From: Nemertoderma westbladi
Lineage: Eukaryota; Xenacoelomorpha; Nemertodermatida; Nemertodermatidae
NCBI GenBank assembly: GCA_032718475.1
Contig: JAUCBJ010000752.1
Coordinates: forward strand, 1 to 64,000
DNA: 64,000 bases
Reading direction: 5' to 3'
Position numbers and translations under genes: made by a program. The notes below the pieces were generated by a model, which worked only from the letters and a program-made list of their open reading frames with translations, had not been told where the DNA came from and ran no database searches. Below, piece after piece: positions 58,163 through 64,000 of the stretch (position 1 is the first letter of the stretch; each line of letters begins with the position of its first letter).

Positions 58163-58719
58163 TCATTAAAATAGTATAAAGAATGACTTATCATGACTTA
58201 TCAATGACTTATTCAATTTTCCCTGACTTTTGAAAAACTTCCCTGACTGCAGGTACACAACATTTTATAGTATACTTATATATTATTGGCCGCTTTATTA
58301 TATTTCAAACAATGTTACGAGTTAATCGATTAGAGTGCACCCATACATATATTTAATGATGTGAGGATCGATGTGAGAGCGAAGGGAGCTTAGAAAATTT
58401 TACACTTTTTCACAAATTTTCACTTATCAAACTTGTCCTTTGGGGCGAGCAACGCAGTCAGGGCCAGCCTTAGCGCACAATTATAGTTAGTGAATAGGGC
58501 AAAATTTCATGTCCGTCTGACTCCTCCGTCTGTATGAAAAATTCATTCGTAAATAACTTTGGAAGATTTTAACGATCTTCAACCAAATTTTATATGGGCA
58601 TACTAGAGAAAAAGTTCCAATATTTTTGAAATTTACGGGCAAATACCACTCGAACTTTTGATTACAGATCAAATCGAACTTGTTTCGAACTAATAATTAT
58701 TTTTTAGAAGAACCTATGA

Positions 58720-59560
58720 ATTATAAATATATTTCAAATTGAAATAAATATAGTACAATAAGTACTTAACCCTAGGGAACTGGAATCGACACTGGGAACC
58801 AGAAGTGATCGCAGATTTCTTGGTGCAAGAAGCGCGATGTCGCCAATCATGTAGATTAACACGTTGAGCAATAATGCTCGATACAATCTGAGACGCCATA
58901 GTCCCACTTACAGTGGGGCGACACTGTTGTGGAGGAGTAGAATTGTTTAGAATCACATGAACCTCTCCGTCAGTTAGTTGGATTGATTCTTCAACAGAAT
59001 GTCGTGCAATGGCAATAGATAGCAGTTCGGACGCAGTAAACTTGTTGCCGCAAACGGTACAGGAAGCGACAACGGGTTCAGATGAAGAACCAAATGACCA
59101 TTATTACTCGCCGATACAGGTATTGCCACAGGTTCAAGATAAACCGCGCAATTATGACACTTCGATGTATCGATTGGAACGGATGTCTTTATAACAGTGT
59201 CGGCGAACTCAATTAACTTGTCCCTAGAATCTGAATCCAGATCTTTAAACTGTTGCGAAGTGGCTGGGAAACCGTGAATCCAGATAAGGGAATGTAGATG
59301 TAAAGCGCCACGGCCTGCAGTTTCGGGAACAGCAAATAATGCCTTCGTATGGCCGAACAGGCCACGTTCATTCTCGCCCTCATTAGCCGAGTTCCATCCG
59401 AGGACATTGCGAATGAAGTGCATGACCAAGCGATCGGAATACTTTGCCGCCGCATGTGGGTTCTTACTGAGCGCTGCAAACCGATCCGCTGGTGTAGGTA
59501 GGGTAGTCATCCGAATCGTTGAACTGAACAGATATATCCTTCCCATTAGACGCCTCTACA
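58720..59560 (-). pseudogene. Helitron_like_N replicase fragment
   Basis: The frame 59546-58974 reads DRFAALSKNPHAAAKYSDRL, then FIRNVLGW, then GLFGHTKALFAVPETAGRGA followed by LHLHSLIWIHG, in which H-x-H is the HUH metal-binding pair. After a frameshift near 58990, the frame 58956-58714 continues with HDWRHRASC and CRFQFPR, the C-terminal cysteine/CR-FP motif of this domain. The domain initiates rolling-circle transposition. The second catalytic region and the Pif1-type helicase are missing. Distinct from the divergent HUH copies at 4 and 61 kb. Confidence 0.85.
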
Positions 59561-59649
59561 TATCTGAAAAGTAAAATAAAAATATAATTATTAGTTTAGT
59601 TAATAATAATAATAATATGCTTTAAATATAATAGAAGGGCGCTCATTAA

Positions 59650-59845
59650 CCCTATTAACCGGTTCAATATGAACCGGTTTTTTTTGTTACAAGACATAAC
59701 TCTGTAACGAACGCGTTGCGAATCTGACATTTTATGACTTTCCTAAAAATCTATTGTCTTCCCAATTGTAAAAAACGGTTTTCAAAAATATTGGGAAGTT
59801 TTCGAGTTATAACACCATTTTTAACCCTACTTTTGGCACTTTATT
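59650..59845 (+). repeat. dispersed repeat with piggyBac-like end, copy 2
   Basis: Starts TTAACC with the palindrome AACCGGTTCAATATGAACCG, then shares GAATCTGA-ATTTTATGACT and ATATTGGGAAGTTTTCG with 35160-35345. Confidence 0.7.
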
Positions 59846-59973
59846 TGAGACTTTTTTTTGAAAATTACATTTCATGAAATAAGATTTGTAACATCTCTAT
59901 TTTTTATTTACACTGGCTTTTTGGTGTTTGCAATTAGATAGAATTCATATAAATTAATGTAGAAATTTCAAAC

Positions 59974-60815
59974 TTGTTTTTTCGGCGTGTGCCAAATTTT
60001 GGTGCCAGCACAATTAACACCATTGTCGAATATTATTTGAATGATGAGATTTCACGTATTTCGCCAGGGAAAGCTGATGTGGTTACAGTTATAGTGGAAG
60101 CTCAAAAACTGAAAAAACAAAAACGGCATTTGATGACATTGACTGAGGCGTTTGCCATCTTTATAGATAACAAACCTGATATCAGTGTTGGTTTTTCGAA
60201 ATTTAGGTCATTACGTCCCGCTCATGTGTTATTATCATCTCAACTACCACGAAATGTTGAAACCGAAATGAAAACCACCAAAATATAATTCTAATATTGA
60301 TTGCTCTCCACCGCGAGTTGCCCGAAGTCTTTCCATTATATTGCCCAGAATTTATACAAAGATGTGTTTGCGATTGCACCATCAAGCTATGCATGTCATC
60401 TGTTTGTGACTTATGTAAAGATAAGTTTGATGCAAAGTATGTAAGTGACCTTGATAGTTCTACTTTGGCAAAAAAAATGTCTTGGTGGAAGTGGACAAAT
60501 CTGGAGAAAGAAAATACAGCTAAACCACAGACAGTGAAGGTTCAAGGAGAGGGTTCTGTTAGTCAGGCACTCCACTATTTAGATTCAATGTTGCCAAAAT
60601 TTTTGTGGCATCAATTTATAAAGGTGAGTCTTTTTGAGCATTTTATGAAGAGTGCAAACTTATATCTCAGAACACACCCAATGTTGGATTATTACAGATA
60701 GATTTCATGGAGAACTACACCTGTTTATTCCAGGACGAGGTTCAGTCTGCACATTGGCAGCAATCTCAGGTATCCATAATGACTTCGGTGCTCTGGGTTA
60801 ATGGCAAGATTGTGA
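59974..60815 (+). pseudogene. unclassified mobile-element protein relic
   Basis: Frames 59974-60288 and 60297-60701 are joined by a frameshift near 60255. The open sequence then continues past TTACAG at 60699 as IDFMENYTCLFQDEVQSAHW. Blocks in order: KFRSLRPAHVLLSSQLPRNV, a cysteine cluster (CVCDC, CDLC), LPKFLWHQFIKV, then the D-F-x-E-N block. I recall this D-x-x-EN-Y...QDE-QSAHW pattern from uncharacterised proteins in cnidarian and mollusc genomes, possibly transposase-like, but I cannot name a family. It stops abruptly where the minus-strand element begins. Confidence 0.45.
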
Positions 60816-61374
60816 ACACAGTCCTGGAATTCCATTCTGGCCCACATGCTTTCCACATGGCCGACAGGTTGCTCTTTGCTGAATTCCAGCCATCGGAGTA
60901 CATGTGTACAGTCCGCATCCAGGCTATACAGCATAACAACACCCCGTCGAACAAGTTGAAACTTGTAGTCCTCTGTGTGCCCGTATTTGCGTTTGATGGC
61001 ATTTGTTATTGGAGCCACACCCGGTGTCTCACTATCATTACATGTCAACGTAATGAAGTAAGTCCAGGCTCCCTCCTTTGTTCCTTCACTTTTCTGCGAG
61101 AATCAACTTCATTAAAATTTAGTTTTTGTTCCCTAATACCTAAGTTTAATTTTTTTAAGTTTAAAAATTCCAGACCACGATGTAGTACAAGGGCTACAGA
61201 ATTGTTATTTAATTGAGTATTTAGAAGTATATCAAACACGAAATCGAGATAGGCTAATATTTTTGGCGTTATATTTCCACCTCGTAAACGTATTTCTGTG
61301 TGATCGGACAGAGAAGCCAGACCGCGCTTATTTTCGGTTCTGTTTGAGTACAAAACCGAAGGAAGTGCACCCAA
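60815..61374 (-). pseudogene. divergent HUH replicase, C-terminal part of the 61-64 kb protein
   Basis: The minus sequence reads ALPSVLYSNRTENKRG, DHTEIRLRGGNITPK, FDILLNTQLNNNS, HRGLEFL, then, one frame over, AWTYFITLTCNDSETPG, and finally MWARMEFQD. These match in order the 3817-4895 copy (GLEFL, PWTYFFTITANE, WAEFQDKG). The protein is cut at FQD, just before the HUH residues, by the + strand relic ending at 60815. Confidence 0.5.
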
Positions 61375-62063
61375 TACCGCTGATCTTCTGGCCTGGCAAA
61401 ATACAAAACAAGAGGAAAAAGAAAAGCTTCAGGAAAAAGTAAGGGGACATTACCTTCTGGACTTAATGATGTTATATAGCTGAGTATGTGGTTGAAATTC
61501 GCCTGTTTGTGGGCAGAGTATTTCCTACGTAATACACCGTAATATTCGATAAGGAAGACGTGTACCCTGGAAGTCGTTGCCACATCACACACTACGACGT
61601 TGTCTCTACTGGCATATAAAGTAGACTCGTCATCATGTTCCTCGTAGAGTTCGTTTGAGCCCAGGATCCCAAGGTGCTGCTCCACGTACTCCAGATCCAC
61701 CTCGTTGTCCTCCTCTGGATCCATAAATTGATCCAGTGGATCCTGCTCAACACCCTCGTATGGGTGGTCATCACCCTCGTCATTCCCATCCTTTGGGTCA
61801 TCGAACTCCCGATCTTGTTGAGCAAATACGGTCGGATCACCCACGAAGGTCTCTGCTCCGGATTTTATTGCAGCAGAACCATGATGATGACATATGCCAA
61901 CGTCGCAATGGTAATATGGCAGACCCCAAGGACACCTCCACGTGGCGATATTGGTGCAGCCAGTTGTCCAGCACTGGGTTTGATTTATTAAATGCTGGCG
62001 AATGAGGTGAAACTGTGGATGGAATTGACACTTAAGAATATTTTGACCGGCAAATTGAGCCAA
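61269..62063 (-). pseudogene. cysteine/histidine-rich and acidic part of the same protein
   Basis: The frame reads CWTTGCTNIATWRC followed by HCDVGICHHHG, a probable zinc-binding module. An acidic stretch of about 60 residues with EDNEVDLEYVEQ follows, then NFNHILSYITSLSPEGNVPL and LFPEAFLFPLVLYFARPEDQ. It then shifts frame to continue at 61374. A cysteine module upstream of a Helitron_like_N-type domain is plausible for a large replicase, but I cannot name the module. Confidence 0.4.
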
Positions 62064-62839
62064 CTGTGTTTTTTTATTAAATTTTGATATTGTAATTTCT
62101 TAGAAAATACTAGAAATGTAAAATGTTTTAAGATATTGGATTGTTGTATATTATTGTTTATATATTTTTTGCCGAATGTGTCCAGAAATAAAAATGTTTC
62201 CCCCCATTTAAATATAATTCCTTGCGAGTTACCGATGCACTGAAGGTAATGGGTTTCGCTTTCTAGAACTATGTCATTTTCTGATGCCCCAAATTCTAAA
62301 ATATTTCCAGTAAATCGTCTACTGCCGCCCCTATAGAACCATTCTATGTTTGCACCACGTGATACCCCGATATGTTCCCTAGTAATAATTTCGTTGAAAT
62401 CTGAAAGGATTATGGCCGCTTTCTGGGAGGTACTTGTAATGTCAGATACTGTAGGATCTACTGTAGCTACCCTACATTGTAATACTTCCTCGGTATTTGC
62501 TTTTATTCTATATTTATTTCGATGTAATGCAGAATGCACTGCGTCAAGTAGTAAAGTGGCAAGTGGATTGTCATTTATTAAGTTTTGTATTACCCTATGT
62601 GTCGGAGGTGAATGGCATAAAATCCGAATTAATTCTGTAGTCAGTGGGCACTCGTCATTATTAGATATATTTGTGTAGAATGGATTACACCCATAACGGT
62701 TGTTTGGGTGTATAAGTGGCAGTGAGTAGTCCTTGTCGGTATTTTTGCTCCCCTTGTCCCTAGATATATATGTGTCCCATTGATATAGTGCTTCATCCAT
62801 CCCCATGTATGTCGCCCCCCTAGTACAGTCGTCAATCAC
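61988..62839 (-). pseudogene. upstream part of the 61-64 kb protein, peptidase-like pattern
   Basis: 283 codons. RYGCNPFYTNISNNDECPLT is followed by HRVIQNLINDNPLATLLLDAV and AAIILSDFNEIITREHIGVS. The C-terminal ILEFGASENDIVLESETHYL, then GETFLFLDTFGKK, faintly recalls the end of cysteine peptidase-like folds seen in large transposon proteins (a hydrophobic strand before a D-T/S-x motif). The last ~40 codons are AT-rich read-through. Confidence 0.3.
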
Positions 62840-63075
62840 GTCCTTGTCAAATTCGTCAGCGTACAGTGTCCCACATCAGTACAAAGTCCTCCCCTAGTTC
62901 CCGCCTGTTTAATGTGCACTGCAGTATGTCAGGTCGATTGTCCAGTACTAATTTTTCATTTTTTGCAAAACTATCATTAGTCACACCACCAAAAGTGTAA
63001 CTCGGTATTAAAGTGGTCGAAGAAATCCCATTGTAACCCCCGATTTTTCGTACAGTAGGTAAGCTAGAAGTGTAT

Positions 63076-63855
63076 TTACCTACTTTCTCTTACTGTATTT
63101 GGTGTTACCGAAATTGGTGCCAGTCGGTCAGGAAGATCTATAAAGTTTTCAGGTGCAGGATGTCTAGGTACGTGAAGATAGGCCTTGTTAGCATTATGAT
63201 GCTTCTCACAGAAAGCGACAAACAATCCTTTCGATTTGTTTACCACGAGGGATGGACGTATAACCCAGTCTAGATCGACTTGGTCATACGGCCAATCCCC
63301 CCTGATTCCTCTTACCAGAAAACGTTTCGGATTAAATGCCGAAAAATGTGGTATCCATTTATGTATAAAATGGTGGAAAGGCAGGAGGTTAACCTTATCT
63401 ATGAATTCCTCACAGCCTAAGGGACATAGAACAGTTGTATAGGGGTTGGTGTTTGATGCATTCATTATGCATGCAGCTTCCAAACTATTTATTTCCCGCA
63501 TGTGCCATTCCCTAACTACTGTAATATCATTGAATATTGGATTTAGATTTATAATTTGATGTACCGCCGTCGAAAACCTCCCCTCTAACCCCGCCCATGC
63601 CGATCTCAATAAATTTGGAATTAAACCCCTTGAACCTTCTGTGTTTGATTTACTAACTAAGGACCAGAAATATGATGGCCATGCGTGTTCCCATTTTGGT
63701 ATATTTTTGTTATTAGTAGAAACATTGATAAGATACCCCCTACACTCTGTAAATCGATCTACAAATTTCTCCAAAAACCCTCTTACATGTTGTCCCAGTA
63801 TAGCCCCGAATTTTAACGACCATTTCTGGCACGGTAGCTCGCAAACAGTTTTCAC
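63076..63855 (-). pseudogene. N-terminal part of the 61-64 kb protein, runs toward the window end
   Basis: 259 codons, on the same strand and order as the next three frames. Readable blocks: WEHAWPSYFWSLVSKSN, LLRSAWAGLEGRF, VVREWHMREINSLE, LCPLGCEEF, LPFHHFIHKWIPHF and WVIRPSLVVNKSKG. Frequent Trp/His residues and a CPLGC pair suggest a structured, possibly zinc-binding region. The family is not recognised. The sequence from 63856 to 64000 probably continues it. Confidence 0.35.
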
Positions 63856-64000
63856 ATCTACGGACTACACCATCAGAGGGAAGGTCAGTAGTGTCTTAGT
63901 AGAATTTATTACGTTGCCAGTGGATTCACCACTGACTGACATACTATCGTCAAACCGCCCCCCTTTAGCCCCCAATTGTTCCCGTAGCCCCGATTGAAAT

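Noticed and set aside
60707-61216. 169-codon + ORF read as one protein
   Set aside because: Only the first ~35 codons continue the + relic. Beyond about 60815 it is antisense to the HUH-family protein.

Overview
The window looks like repeat-dense intergenic DNA from an invertebrate animal genome, possibly a marine lophotrochozoan. The host DNA is AT-rich. Candidate introns begin GT and end AG. There are no operons, ribosome binding sites or prokaryotic genes. The mobile element mix (Ty3/gypsy, BEL/Pao, an RTE-like LINE, piggyBac, hAT-type elements, Helitron/Helentron-type elements, tyrosine-recombinase elements and tRNA-like SINE heads) is typical of animals. The organism call is inference. 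I recognise no ordinary cellular housekeeping gene. Layout, left to right: 1-2.64 kb holds two tandem 1.25-kb non-autonomous elements built like Helentron-associated elements, each filled with ~150-bp subrepeats that carry RFX X-box-like palindromes. 3.8-4.9 kb is a broken replicase of a divergent HUH type. 5.4-7.4 kb is a BEL/Pao relic. 7.8-11.4 kb is a DNA transposon or domesticated copy whose transposase-like gene is still open across one GT-AG intron (779 codons). 12.8-15.2 kb has unrecognised ORFs. 15.3-17.15 kb is a 27-bp minisatellite. 17.4-17.95 kb is a small zinc-finger ORF. 18.9-23.6 kb has candidate exons of an unrecognised + strand gene, one of them damaged by a 40-bp minisatellite. 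24.1-24.8 kb is another VNTR. Then come an unrecognised zinc-knuckle coding block (28.1-30.6 kb), a tyrosine-recombinase relic split by an RTE-like LINE (30.6-34.8 kb), and a piggyBac element with TTAA target duplications (35.68-43.36 kb). A GC-rich Ty3/gypsy element with two identical 180-bp LTRs sits inside that piggyBac transposase. 44-50 kb has two hAT-type MITEs, a G-tract minisatellite inside a coding region, candidate exons and dispersed repeats. 50.6-52.1 kb is a tyrosine recombinase with a 7-residue repeat tail. 52.9-56.25 kb is a second, decayed member of the same transposase family as the 8.4-kb gene, with ~230-320-bp terminal inverted repeats and a perfect 8-bp target duplication. 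57.6-64 kb is a pile of decayed elements: a Helitron_like_N fragment, a + strand protein relic, and a second copy of the divergent HUH protein that runs off the window end. These genes do not act together in a pathway. The window is a nest of mobile elements of different ages. The most noteworthy items are the divergent HUH replicase family (two copies), the still-open spliced transposase gene with eroded inverted repeats, and the Helentron-like satellites with regularly spaced X-box motifs. All identifications come from reading the sequence; no database search was run.
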